A DNA stretch of 64,000 nucleotides, from contig CAJUMA010000003.1 in the NCBI GenBank assembly GCA_910587065.1, positions 78,882-142,881 on the forward strand, written 5' to 3'. The DNA is from an uncultured Bacilli bacterium. GTDB taxonomy: Bacteria; Bacillota_I; Bacilli_A; RF39; UBA660. The translations under genes and the position numbers were made by a program. This document shows positions 25,095 through 34,224 of this stretch, in pieces. Under the pieces are notes generated by a model. The model searched no databases, had not been told where the DNA came from, and worked only from the letters and a program-made list of their open reading frames with translations. Each line of letters opens with the position of its first letter. Position 1 is the stretch's first letter.

Positions 25095-26891
25095 ATGATA
25101 ATGAAAGGTCAAAAGATAAACGACCGTTATCAAATCATCAAGACAATTGGTGAAGGCGGAATGGCTAATGTTTATCTTGCATATGATACTATTCTTGATC
25201 GTAATGTTGCAGTAAAGGTTTTAAGAGGAGACTTAGCAACTGATGAGAAGTTCGTTAGACGTTTCCAAAGAGAGGCTTTATCAGCATCTAGTTTAAGCCA
25301 TCCAAATATAGTAGAAGTGTATGATGTAGGGGAAGACAATGGCTCATATTATATCGTTATGGAATATATTGAAGGAAAACACTTAAAACAACTTCTAAAA
25401 AAACGCGGAAATCTAACATTGACTGAAGTTGTTGACATAATGCTTCAAGTTACCGATGGAATGTCTGCTGCACATGATTCATATATAATTCACCGCGATA
25501 TTAAACCGCAAAACATTATGATACTTGAAAATGGTCTTATTAAGATAACTGATTTTGGTATTGCTATGGCTCTTAATTCAACTCAGTTAACGCAAACAAA
25601 TTCAGTTATGGGCTCTGTTCATTATTTGCCACCAGAACAAGCGAGTGGTAAAGGCGCAACTATTCAAAGTGATGTATACTCAATGGGCATTTTAATGTAT
25701 GAACTTTTAACTGGATCATTACCTTTTAGAGGCGATAATGCTGTTGAAATAGCTTTAAAACACATTAAAGAGCCTTTTCCAAGCGTTAGAGATAAAGTCC
25801 CAAATTTACCGCAATCAATTGAAAACATTATAATGCGAGCAACGGCTAAAAATGTTAAAAATAGATATGCTGATGCAAAAGAACTTCATGATGATTTAAA
25901 AACAGCCTTATCTGATTCACGTGCTAGTGAACCTAAATATATTTTTAAATATCCAGAGGATGAAACAGATTCATCAAAAAAGAAAAAAGAAGTAATAAAT
26001 GCCGAAATTATAAAAGAACCAACGGAAAAAGTAAAACCGTCAAAGGAAAAAACAAAAGAAAAAGTAAAAGAAGAAACGGGAGAGATAGATATTAAAGCTA
26101 AACAAATAACAGAAAGAGATTTAAAGAAAAAAGAAAATAAATTATTGTTAATACTTGCTATTGTTTTTACTGCAATTGTTGTAGTAGTAACAACTTTAGT
26201 GTTATTGGTTCCTAAATTTACAAGGGTAAAAAGTTATGAAATACCTGATGTTTCTAATTTAACAGTTCTCGAAGCAGAAAATAAACTACAAGAATTAGGC
26301 TTTGAAATAGATGAAGAACAAAAGGAAGTTTCATCTTCAGAAATCGAATCTGGTCATGTTGTTAGAACTTCTCCTCAAGCTGGAAGTAAAAGAAAAGTTG
26401 GAGCAATAATAACCTTGTATGTTTCATCAGGTGAACATGGGTATGCGGTTGAGGATTTAGCTGGGCAAAATGCAACAGAAGTAAAAGCCGTTTTAGAAAA
26501 AATGTATAATTTATATGTTATTTTAAAAGAAGAGGAAAACGATACGGCAAATGTTAATGAAATAATTCGTACTGAGCCCGGTGTAGGAACAACTCTTACA
26601 GAAGGAGATACAATTACAATATATGTTCCTAATAAGACTAGTGACTATCCAGACTTTACAACAGGCTCCTATTCTCTAAAAGAAATAGAAGCTTGGTGTG
26701 AAAAATATAATGTTACTTTAGTTCCAGTTTATAATCCTACAGATGAATATGCACCAGGGACCATATATGATCAATCGCAAAAAGCTGGAACATCAGCAAT
26801 GCCAAATCAAACATTAAAAATCTATATTGCTGAAGAATTAGCAAATGATGATCCTAATGCCGAAGCTCCAGTTGATAATGGAGAAGAATAG
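25095..26891 (+). CDS. prkC: PASTA-domain Ser/Thr protein kinase PrkC
   Basis: The 598-residue protein has an N-terminal eukaryotic-type kinase domain with GEGGMANVYLA, the catalytic HRDIKPQN (His133-Asp135) and DFGIA, a charged linker, one membrane helix (about 350-372) and three outside PASTA repeats (about 380-585). Such kinases sense peptidoglycan fragments or lipid II and control cell wall growth. In Bacillus, PrkC also triggers spore germination in response to muropeptides, relevant here given the ger genes. GAGAGG lies 8 nt before the first ATG. The tail is acidic. Confidence 0.95.
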   Translation: MIMKGQKINDRYQIIKTIGEGGMANVYLAYDTILDRNVAVKVLRGDLATDEKFVRRFQREALSASSLSHPNIVEVYDVGEDNGSYYIVMEYIEGKHLKQLLKKRGNLTLTEVVDIMLQVTDGMSAAHDSYIIHRDIKPQNIMILENGLIKITDFGIAMALNSTQLTQTNSVMGSVHYLPPEQASGKGATIQSDVYSMGILMYELLTGSLPFRGDNAVEIALKHIKEPFPSVRDKVPNLPQSIENIIMRATAKNVKNRYADAKELHDDLKTALSDSRASEPKYIFKYPEDETDSSKKKKEVINAEIIKEPTEKVKPSKEKTKEKVKEETGEIDIKAKQITERDLKKKENKLLLILAIVFTAIVVVVTTLVLLVPKFTRVKSYEIPDVSNLTVLEAENKLQELGFEIDEEQKEVSSSEIESGHVVRTSPQAGSKRKVGAIITLYVSSGEHGYAVEDLAGQNATEVKAVLEKMYNLYVILKEEENDTANVNEIIRTEPGVGTTLTEGDTITIYVPNKTSDYPDFTTGSYSLKEIEAWCEKYNVTLVPVYNPTDEYAPGTIYDQSQKAGTSAMPNQTLKIYIAEELANDDPNAEAPVDNGEE

Positions 26892-27740
26892 ATGACTGGA
26901 AGAATTATTAAGAATATTAGTAATTTGTATACGGTTGAGGCAAATGGAAAAAACTACGATTGCCATCCTCGAGGAATATTCAGAAAAAACAATGAAATTC
27001 CTCTAGTTGGTGACATTGTTGAATTCGATTCAAACGAATTAGTTATAAATCGCATTTTTGATAGAACGAATGAGTTAAAAAGGCCTGCAATAGCTAATGT
27101 CGATATATGCATAATTGTTACAAGTTTAAAAGAGCCTGATTACTCAGCAACATTATTAGATAAAATGTTAACCAATGTAATTCTATCTAATATTGAACCG
27201 ATAATTGTGTTTTCAAAATATGATTTATTGAGCGAAAAAGAAGAACATGCCTTTAATGAAATAATTAAGTATTATAAAAGTATTGGCATAAAAACGTTTT
27301 TAAATACGGAGATTTCTTCTCTAGAAGATGTAATAAGCAATAAAACAGTAACTCTTACTGGGCAGACTGGAGCAGGAAAATCAACAATAATAAACAAATT
27401 GGATTCAAGCTTAAATTTAAAGACAGATGAAATATCTCTTGCTTTAGGTAGGGGAAAACACACAACAAGACACGTAGAACTTTTTAAGGTAAACGATTAT
27501 TATATTGCCGACACTCCAGGTTTTTCTGCTTTGGATGTAATAGATGATAAAGAAAACATTCGCTTTGCCTTTTATGAATTTAACCATGATTCATGCAAGT
27601 TTAGAGACTGTAAACATTTAAATGAAGTAGGTTGCCAAGTAAAAGAAGATGTTAAATCAGGTAAAATATTAAAAAGCAGATATGAAAGTTACAAGGGGAT
27701 GATGGAAAATGAAAATATCAGTAACATTTCTAAAAAGTAA
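26892..27740 (+). CDS. rsgA: Ribosome biogenesis GTPase RsgA
   Basis: The 282-residue circularly permuted GTPase assists late 30S maturation. An N-terminal OB-fold is followed by the GTPase with the G4-like SKYD motif first, then the P-loop GQTGAGKST and DTPGFSAL, and last the zinc knuckle CKFRDCKHLNEVGC. It starts directly after the prkC stop with no gap and its end overlaps rpe by 32 nt, so translation is coupled. Length and motifs are standard. Confidence 0.96.
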   Translation: MTGRIIKNISNLYTVEANGKNYDCHPRGIFRKNNEIPLVGDIVEFDSNELVINRIFDRTNELKRPAIANVDICIIVTSLKEPDYSATLLDKMLTNVILSNIEPIIVFSKYDLLSEKEEHAFNEIIKYYKSIGIKTFLNTEISSLEDVISNKTVTLTGQTGAGKSTIINKLDSSLNLKTDEISLALGRGKHTTRHVELFKVNDYYIADTPGFSALDVIDDKENIRFAFYEFNHDSCKFRDCKHLNEVGCQVKEDVKSGKILKSRYESYKGMMENENISNISKK

Positions 27741-28338
27741 ATATGAACGTAAAAAGACTATTGAAGAAATATTAAAAACTGATGCTGATTATATTCATGT
27801 AGATATAATGGATGGGAAGTTTGTTGAAAGAACTGTTTTAAGTATAGAAGAAACACAAAATCTATTTAATAATTGTTCTAAACCACTAGACATTCATCTT
27901 ATGTGTTCCCATCCTGAAGATTATATTGAGGCATCAAGAAACCTAAATGTTTCTTATATAACCATACATGCCGAAATAGACGACGATTTAGATGAACTGA
28001 TTGAAATAATACATAGTTTGGGAATAAAAGCTGGATTAGCAATAAATCCTGATACGACGATTTCATCAATTGAAAAGTATTTAGAAAGAATTGAAAATGT
28101 CTTGATTATGGGAGTAAATCCAGGGTATGGAGGTCAGTCACTAATACCATCAACTGTGGATAAAATATCAGAACTTAAGAAGTTACGTGAAGATAAAAAT
28201 TATCATTATCAAATATCTTTAGATGGGGGAGTTAATTTAGAAACTCGTAAAATGTTAGATGACTTAGATATTGTCGTTGCTGGTAGTTACATATGTGAGT
28301 CTAACGATTATCAAAAGCAAATTGATACATTAAGATAA
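27709..28338 (+). CDS. rpe: Ribulose-phosphate 3-epimerase
   Basis: The 209-residue TIM-barrel enzyme interconverts ribulose-5-phosphate and xylulose-5-phosphate in the pentose phosphate pathway. VDIMDGKFV, DIHLMCSHPEDY, MGVNPGYGGQS and the DGG phosphate site are present. It starts within the 3' end of rsgA (32-nt overlap), a linkage common in Bacilli, and GGGGATGATGG lies upstream of the ATG. The terminator at 28327 overlaps its stop and ends the operon. Confidence 0.95.
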   Translation: MKISVTFLKSKYERKKTIEEILKTDADYIHVDIMDGKFVERTVLSIEETQNLFNNCSKPLDIHLMCSHPEDYIEASRNLNVSYITIHAEIDDDLDELIEIIHSLGIKAGLAINPDTTISSIEKYLERIENVLIMGVNPGYGGQSLIPSTVDKISELKKLREDKNYHYQISLDGGVNLETRKMLDDLDIVVAGSYICESNDYQKQIDTLR

Positions 28339-28357
28339 AAACTTAATGTGTTTTTTT
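28327..28357 (+). terminator. Terminator of the rlmN-rpe operon
   Basis: ACATTAAG / CTTAATGT stem (28327-28334 with 28342-28349), 7-nt loop with the rpe stop, then G and seven T residues. Confidence 0.85.
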
Positions 28358-28386
28358 GCCTAAACAAAAAAAAGGAGTGTTTATAA

Positions 28387-28962
28387 ATGAATATAGTAGA
28401 ATATAAAGAAAACATGGGGAAAAGATTACTTGAAGGATTAATGCAAATGGAAGCAGAAGATGAAAGCTCACTTTGTTATATTGAGTACTTAACTGAGTAT
28501 GGCGCAGATGTTGACTATCAAGATCCAAAAACTGGATATACTCCAATTATGGTAGCCATTGAACATAATTTAGAAAAATCTTTTGATAATATTTTAAGTT
28601 TTGAACCAAATCTGGAAGCTGCCAATTTCTGGGGAATTAAGCCAATACACCTTGCTGCTGCTCAAGAAAATCAGCATTATCTACGATCTTTATGCAAAAA
28701 AAGAGTAGATGTTAATGCTTTTGATAAACATGGAAATCGTCCTTTAAATTATGCCATTAGGAAGGAAGTTGTTCCAAATATTCGAATTCTAATGAAAAGA
28801 AGTGAATCGCTAAACTATTTAAATAATGTAAGAAAATCAATATATGATGAAGCTCTTGAAACGCAAAATCAAGAAGTAATTGATTGTGTTTATCAAAAAG
28901 AAAGAGAAAATATAGTTAAAAGAGTCTTATTTCCATCAATTCAAGGGAAAACTTCCAAATAA
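28387..28962 (+). CDS. Ankyrin-repeat protein
   Basis: The 191-residue soluble protein has about three ankyrin repeats: TGYTPIMVAIEHN (about residue 57), WGIKPIHLAAAQEN (about 88) and HGNRPLNYAIRKE (about 121). Ankyrin repeats mediate protein binding; a specific partner is not apparent. AAAGGAG precedes the ATG closely. It follows the rpe terminator and has no signal peptide. Confidence 0.8.
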   Translation: MNIVEYKENMGKRLLEGLMQMEAEDESSLCYIEYLTEYGADVDYQDPKTGYTPIMVAIEHNLEKSFDNILSFEPNLEAANFWGIKPIHLAAAQENQHYLRSLCKKRVDVNAFDKHGNRPLNYAIRKEVVPNIRILMKRSESLNYLNNVRKSIYDEALETQNQEVIDCVYQKERENIVKRVLFPSIQGKTSK

Positions 28963-28998
28963 CGCTTAATTATGTTATAGTGTATATGTGATTAAAAT

Positions 28999-30279
28999 AT
29001 GAAGTATGAAAGTGTACTAGACTTAATTTTTATTTTTTTGATATATTCCGTAATTGGATGGGTACTTGAAGTAGTTGCTGTTGCCATAAAAGAAGGAAAA
29101 TTTGTTAATCGGGGAATAACCAATGGACCAATGTGTCCTATATATGGACTTTGTTCGATAATTATTTTACTGATTACCCGTGATGTTGAAAATATTTTTG
29201 GTATATTTTTAGCATCAGTTATTTACGGAACATTTTTAGAGTTTTTAACAGGTAAAATTCTTGAAAAAATAGATAAGGCTAGATGGTGGAACTATTCTAA
29301 GAAAAAATTTAATTTTGATGGTTATATTTGTTTAGAGTATTCCTTACTTTGGGGTGTACTCGGAGTATTATTGGTAAAAGTAATCAACCCAATATTCTTA
29401 ACGACTTTTCAAAATATTAATCTTTTTATTAGAAGTATAATTTGCTTTGGCTTAATGTCCATCGCGACAATTGATTTATTAACATCATTTATAACTATAA
29501 AAATAATAAATACGCATCGTCTTGAAAATATTTCCAATAGATTAGGTAATAGTATACTAACATCAATTAAAAAAAGGATTGAAAATGTTTATCCAAACGT
29601 AAAAAACAAACGTAAAACAAAAATTAAATCTGATACATTTGCCGAAGGGATAAATTTTTATAAATTATTTCTAATATTTCTAATTGGTGCTTTTATTGGT
29701 GATATATGCGAAATAATATATTGTCGATTCTCAATGCACAGATGGATGAGCAGATCATCTCTTGTTTTTGGACAGCTGTCCATTGTTTGGGGGATGGGTA
29801 TGGCTCTTGCAACACTATGTTTGCATCGTTATAAGGATAAGAATAATGGAACAATATTTATTGCTGGAAGTATAATGGGTGGAGCTTTTGAATATATCTG
29901 TAGTGTTTTTACGGAAGTGTTCTTTGGCACTATATTTTGGGATTATCATCATTTGCCGCTTAACTTGAATGGAAGAATTAATTTATTGTTCTGTTTCTTT
30001 TGGGGGATTGCTGCGGTGATATTTATTAAATATATTTATCCGCCAATGTCAGCACTAATCGAAAAAATACCCAAAAGAGTTGGAGCTCTCGTTACAAATG
30101 TCTTATTTATTTTTATTGTTATAGATCTTCTAATAACGGGATGTGTAATGATGCGTTATAATACAAGAAAAGAGGGTGTAGAAGCAACAAATATTATTGA
30201 GAAATTGTGTGATAAATATGCCCCCGATGAATATATGAAAAAAAGATGGTCAAATATGAAAAATGTTATAAAGGAGTAA
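28999..30279 (+). CDS. Duplicated CmpB-type putative ABC transporter membrane protein
   Basis: The 426-residue membrane protein has about ten segments in two halves. FLIYSVIGWVLEVV with NGPMCPIYGLCS in the first half and FLIGAFIGDICEII with GQLSIVWGMG in the second look like two copies of the CmpB-type membrane domain (Pfam ABC_trans_CmpB). No ATPase partner is adjacent and the real function of the family is unknown. A TATAGT -10 element lies only about 20 nt upstream and no Shine-Dalgarno is visible, so the mRNA may be nearly leaderless. It ends 4 nt before the DUF368 gene, suggesting one operon. Confidence 0.7.
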   Translation: MKYESVLDLIFIFLIYSVIGWVLEVVAVAIKEGKFVNRGITNGPMCPIYGLCSIIILLITRDVENIFGIFLASVIYGTFLEFLTGKILEKIDKARWWNYSKKKFNFDGYICLEYSLLWGVLGVLLVKVINPIFLTTFQNINLFIRSIICFGLMSIATIDLLTSFITIKIINTHRLENISNRLGNSILTSIKKRIENVYPNVKNKRKTKIKSDTFAEGINFYKLFLIFLIGAFIGDICEIIYCRFSMHRWMSRSSLVFGQLSIVWGMGMALATLCLHRYKDKNNGTIFIAGSIMGGAFEYICSVFTEVFFGTIFWDYHHLPLNLNGRINLLFCFFWGIAAVIFIKYIYPPMSALIEKIPKRVGALVTNVLFIFIVIDLLITGCVMMRYNTRKEGVEATNIIEKLCDKYAPDEYMKKRWSNMKNVIKE

Positions 30280-30283
30280 AATT

Positions 30284-31180
30284 ATGAAGAAAATAAAGGA
30301 TTATATAATAAATATGTTTAATGGATTTTGTATGGCACTTGCCGATTCAGTACCTGGAGTATCAGGAGGAACAATAGCTTTTCTTCTAGGTTTTTATGAT
30401 ATGTTCATTAACTCTTTAGATGATATCTTTAGAGGAAATATGAAAGCGAAGAAAAAAGCTTTAACTTTTTTAATTAAATTGGGAATAGGCTGGGTAATAG
30501 GCTTCTTAGCATCAGCTACTATTCTTTCAAATCTTTTTACAACGAAGATTTATGCTATGTCTTCCCTTTTTATAGGGTTTATTCTTGCAGCCATCCCTTT
30601 AATAATAAAGCAAGAACAAGATTCTTTTAAAGGGAAATACAAGAATATCGTATTTGCAGTTTTGGGAATAGCCTTAGTAGTTGGCATTACTCTTTTAAGT
30701 AGTAACACTTTAATTGATGTTAATGTAAGTAAACCAAATTTATTTACATACCTTTATGTAATGGTTGCAGCATCTATCTCTATAACAGCTATGGTGCTTC
30801 CAGGAATTTCTGGTTCAACTTTACTATTAGTATTTGGGTTATACATCCCAATAATGTCATCAATCAAAGAATTTTTAACATTAAACTTTTCTGTATTACC
30901 TATACTTATTGTCTTTGGTATAGGAGTATTATTTGGAATAGTATTCTTTGTTAAATTACTAAGAATTGGCTTAAAGAAATATAGAAGTCAAATTTGTTAT
31001 ACAATAATAGGTATGATGATAGGTTCTCTATATTCAATAGTTATGGGACCAACGACTTTAGAAGAACCATTAAAAATGTTAACGTTTAAAAACTTTGACA
31101 TAATTTTCTTTATAATAGGAATAATAATAATATATTTACTTGAATTTGCCAGAATCAAGTTAAATAAAAAACAAATGTAA
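30284..31180 (+). CDS. popT: DUF368 membrane protein, polyprenyl-phosphate transporter (PopT-like)
   Basis: The 298-residue protein has about eight membrane segments. MALADSVPGVSGGTIAFLLGFY near the N-terminus and the related VLPGISGSTLLLVFGLY in the second half are the paired hallmark motifs of DUF368. Members of this family (PopT) recycle the lipid carrier undecaprenyl phosphate across the membrane for cell wall synthesis. AAAGGAG precedes the ATG. It shares a likely transcript with the CmpB-type gene upstream. I am sure of the family; the transport role is by homology. Confidence 0.9.
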   Translation: MKKIKDYIINMFNGFCMALADSVPGVSGGTIAFLLGFYDMFINSLDDIFRGNMKAKKKALTFLIKLGIGWVIGFLASATILSNLFTTKIYAMSSLFIGFILAAIPLIIKQEQDSFKGKYKNIVFAVLGIALVVGITLLSSNTLIDVNVSKPNLFTYLYVMVAASISITAMVLPGISGSTLLLVFGLYIPIMSSIKEFLTLNFSVLPILIVFGIGVLFGIVFFVKLLRIGLKKYRSQICYTIIGMMIGSLYSIVMGPTTLEEPLKMLTFKNFDIIFFIIGIIIIYLLEFARIKLNKKQM

Positions 31181-31193
31181 ACTTTGTTAATAA

Positions 31194-31202
31194 AATGTCG
31201 AA
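31194..31202 (+). promoter_or_regulatory. Possible 0A box upstream of the TasA-like gene
   Basis: AATGTCGAA contains the core TGTCGAA. It lies just upstream of a promoter candidate at 31208-31235. A 7-nt core alone may occur by chance. Confidence 0.35.
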
Positions 31203-31207
31203 TAATG

Positions 31208-31235
31208 TTGATAAATGGAATAATTGTGATAAAAT
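31208..31235 (+). promoter_or_regulatory. Promoter of the TasA/SipW operon
   Basis: TTGATA (31208-31213), 16-nt spacer, TAAAAT (31230-31235), preceded by TGTG near the extended -10 position. Confidence 0.5.
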
Positions 31236-31275
31236 CAAATTATAAGACAATAATAGAAGAGGAGAGGAAGTTTTT

Positions 31276-31896
31276 ATGAAAGGAAAAACAAAGAAAAGTA
31301 TTATAGTTTTAGTAGTGTTACTAGCAATCGGATTTGCAGCTGTATCAACTACACTTTACATTAATGGTGTAATCCATTTAGGAGCAAATCAAGAGAATTT
31401 TGAAAACAATTTAATATTCACAAGAGCATCATTAGATTACAGTGATGAAACTAAAACTGATATTTCAGATGTAACTGGTGAAGGAGCTGAAGGAGATAAA
31501 TTAAGAATTGTCAACAACGGAAAAGCAATCGAATTCACAACAGAAACATTAAAAAACATTGGTGAATCAGTAACATTATCATATGATATAACTAATAATT
31601 CTCAATATGGTGCAGAATTTACAGGAATAACTTGTGATGTTTATGATGGAACAGAAGTTGATGAAGCTAATAAGAATACAAATCCAGAGTATATTAGACT
31701 TGAAGTTCAAGATTTCAAAAATCCTTTAGGTGAAGGTGAAACTGAAGCTACTAACAAGAAAATATCTTCAAAAGGAGGAATTGAAAATCAAACAGTTAAA
31801 GTAACAATGAAAAAATCTTATGTTGGTACTGAAACTGAAAATACTAAAACATATACAGTTAAATGTACTATTAACGCTTCTGGTTTAAGCGAATAA
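31276..31896 (+). CDS. TasA/CalY-like secreted fibre protein with SipW-type signal
   Basis: The 206-residue protein has an N-terminal signal of the SipW-dependent type: basic start, hydrophobic stretch and VSTTLYINGVI at about residues 24-34. The mature part is a beta-rich domain with LSYDITNNSQYGAEF and TVKCTINASG, similar to TasA/camelysin proteins that form extracellular fibres in Bacillus biofilms. A SipW-type signal peptidase gene lies 33 nt downstream, which fits. A strong GAGGAGAGGAAG leader is present. There are only two Cys (about residues 122 and 200), perhaps a disulfide. Confidence 0.75.
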   Translation: MKGKTKKSIIVLVVLLAIGFAAVSTTLYINGVIHLGANQENFENNLIFTRASLDYSDETKTDISDVTGEGAEGDKLRIVNNGKAIEFTTETLKNIGESVTLSYDITNNSQYGAEFTGITCDVYDGTEVDEANKNTNPEYIRLEVQDFKNPLGEGETEATNKKISSKGGIENQTVKVTMKKSYVGTETENTKTYTVKCTINASGLSE

Positions 31897-31929
31897 TTAT
31901 TTAATTAAAAATTAAGAGTGGTGAGAAAT

Positions 31930-33063
31930 ATGTTTAAATATATATTGCAAATACTTTCAATTATATTAACAATTTCTCTTTTATTCTTTAACGTTTATAT
32001 TGCTAAATCAATAGATTTTATGTTTACTTTTTTAGTACTACTAGGAATGCTTCTAGTAAGCATTTTCTTGTTTGGCTATAGAAAAGTAGATAAAAGAGAT
32101 TTTAAATATAAAGTTATACTTGTAGCAGGGTTAGCATTCTTGCTACAAAGCGTACTGTACTTAATTGGAACAAAGGTAGGATATACAGCAAATTACAGTT
32201 CAATGTTCAAAACCTATGTTGAAAAGAGAATTATCTTACTAGTGTTTCTTACAGTAATAGCAAGAGAAATCATACGTTATCTAGTAGTAAATATAAATAC
32301 AGGTAAGAAATGGCAAAAGTATGTAGTTCAAATATTATTAATATTAATGTGTGTGTTAGTAGATTTGTCTATATCTCCTAAGATATATACATTTACATCA
32401 TTCTCATTAGTTTATGAATTTCTTGCATTATTTTTTATACCAAGTGTTGCAAAAAATATCTTACTAAATTATTTGAGTAATATTGGTGGATATGTATTAA
32501 CATTCATATACATATTAATAATGGATTTATATATTTACTTTTTATCAATCAAACCTGATTTAAATATGTTACTAGAGGCAGTTATTTTATTAGTTTTTCC
32601 ATACGTTGTTTATAACTACGTTAACAAATTAAATAATGGAAGAATTATAGTAAAAAAAAGAGAAAGAAAAAAAGAAAACAAACTAGTCACAATACTTTCG
32701 GCAATTATATTTGGAATACTTGTATGTTTAGTATCAAGAGAATTCAAATATTCGATGATAGGTATAGGTTCTGAATCGATGACAGGAACTATAAATAAAG
32801 GTGATGCAATCATCTACAGAAGATATGAGAAAAACGAAAATATCAAGGATAAAGTAATTGTGTTTAGAAGAAATAATGTTATGATAGTCCATCGTGTCAT
32901 AAAGGTTTATCCGCTCGATGGAGAAGCTGTCTATCAGACAAAAGGAGATAATAATGAATCTCAAGATAACTGGTTGGTTGAAGATAAGGATATTATCGGG
33001 GTTGTAGAAAAGAGAATACCATTAATAGCTTGGCCATCCGTTTTACTAGGAGAAATATTTTAG
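31930..33063 (+). CDS. sipW: SipW-type (S26B) signal peptidase I with multi-pass N-terminal region
   Basis: About 377 residues. I choose ATG 31930, because GGTGAG (31919-31924) lies 5 nt upstream; the in-frame GTG at 31918 coincides with that site. Residues 1-230 hold seven or so membrane segments, which is far longer than classical SipW (about 190). The C-terminal S26B domain has Ser283 in GSESMTGT and His321 in IVHRVI, the Ser-His pair of ER-type signal peptidases, and a KGDNNESQDNW box. It likely cleaves the TasA-like protein and perhaps the DUF5305 protein. Confidence 0.85.
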   Translation: MFKYILQILSIILTISLLFFNVYIAKSIDFMFTFLVLLGMLLVSIFLFGYRKVDKRDFKYKVILVAGLAFLLQSVLYLIGTKVGYTANYSSMFKTYVEKRIILLVFLTVIAREIIRYLVVNINTGKKWQKYVVQILLILMCVLVDLSISPKIYTFTSFSLVYEFLALFFIPSVAKNILLNYLSNIGGYVLTFIYILIMDLYIYFLSIKPDLNMLLEAVILLVFPYVVYNYVNKLNNGRIIVKKRERKKENKLVTILSAIIFGILVCLVSREFKYSMIGIGSESMTGTINKGDAIIYRRYEKNENIKDKVIVFRRNNVMIVHRVIKVYPLDGEAVYQTKGDNNESQDNWLVEDKDIIGVVEKRIPLIAWPSVLLGEIF

Positions 33064-33081
33064 ATTGAGAGTGATGTAAAG

Positions 33082-34167
33082 ATGGAAAAAGTAGAATTAC
33101 CAATATTAAGAGGGAATAATAGTAGAAAGTCAATACCATTGACTGTTACTGTAGGATTAATTATACTAATAGTTTTATTATTGATAACAAGTTTATCTTT
33201 AACTTTTAAGAAAACTTATAAAATTAATTACAGTGATTCATCGGCCTTAGATTATAAGGTTTATCTTAAGAACAATCCATTTTTCCCAACAAAATATTTA
33301 GAGAAAGATAAACAATATATATCTTCAATAATTGATTATGTTGATGCAGACTTCTCATATAAATTCTCAAGTGAAGATGATATTGACATAGATTATGAGT
33401 ACTATATTTTAGCAACATTAAACGTTTCTAATACTGATGGAAAAATAATCTATGATAAAAAAGAATATTTACAAAGTAGTAAAAAAGTTACAGCTGAAAA
33501 TAATTCTTTAAGTGTTAATGAAAATGTCAAAATTGATTATGACAAATACAATAAGATGGCTAAAAGTTTCATAGATGAATATGGACTTACTGCTAATGCT
33601 AACTTGGTAGTAAGCTTAATGGTTGATGTTAGAGGAAAGAATTCTCATTTCGATAAAACAATATCTGATAATGGTGTAATTACACTAACTATACCACTAA
33701 CTACTAAAACAGTTGATATATCAATGGACTATGATTTATCGAATAACAAAAATGCAACTCTTCAACAAAGAGAAGCAATTATAAATAATAAAGCATTATT
33801 TACTGCTGGAATAATATTTATTATAATTGATATACTAGCCATAATTGCTCTTGTAATATATATAATAATTACAAGAGACGAAAAGGAAAATTATCGTGTT
33901 ACTCTAAATAAGATTTTAAGAGAGAACGAAAGATATATAAGTGAAACAGTTATAACCGAAAGAGTAGAAGATATGTTGAAAACTCGTTCACTAAGAATTG
34001 AAGTGGTTAAGAGCTTTAATGCCTTAATGGATATAAGAGATAGTTTAAATAAACCAATTTTATATCATGAAGAAAAACTTGGTGAAGAAGCTGTATTCTA
34101 TATCATAAGTGAACATATAGGTTACATTTATGTTATGAGTGTAGAAGATTTTAAGAAAAAGAAATAA
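33082..34167 (+). CDS. DUF5305-like membrane protein of the SipW/TasA unit
   Basis: The 361-residue protein has an N-terminal membrane helix (about 19-41), an outside region of about 200 residues with YKVYLKNNPFFPTKYLEKDKQY and VDVRGKNSHFDKTIS, and a second helix (about 246-268) followed by a cytoplasmic tail of about 90 residues. This matches what I know of DUF5305 proteins, which sit next to SipW-type peptidases. It lies 18 nt behind the signal peptidase and is closed by a terminator. It may anchor or organise the fibre protein. Confidence 0.65.
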   Translation: MEKVELPILRGNNSRKSIPLTVTVGLIILIVLLLITSLSLTFKKTYKINYSDSSALDYKVYLKNNPFFPTKYLEKDKQYISSIIDYVDADFSYKFSSEDDIDIDYEYYILATLNVSNTDGKIIYDKKEYLQSSKKVTAENNSLSVNENVKIDYDKYNKMAKSFIDEYGLTANANLVVSLMVDVRGKNSHFDKTISDNGVITLTIPLTTKTVDISMDYDLSNNKNATLQQREAIINNKALFTAGIIFIIIDILAIIALVIYIIITRDEKENYRVTLNKILRENERYISETVITERVEDMLKTRSLRIEVVKSFNALMDIRDSLNKPILYHEEKLGEEAVFYIISEHIGYIYVMSVEDFKKKK

Positions 34168-34186
34168 TTATATTTCTTTTTTTTTT
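34156..34186 (+). terminator. Terminator of the TasA/SipW/DUF5305 operon
   Basis: AAAAAGAAATA / TATTTCTTTTT stem with ATTA loop, followed by ten T residues; overlaps the stop codon. Confidence 0.8.
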
Positions 34187-34224
34187 GTTTTTCTTTATAA
34201 TAGAGATATGGATGAAGTGATTAT

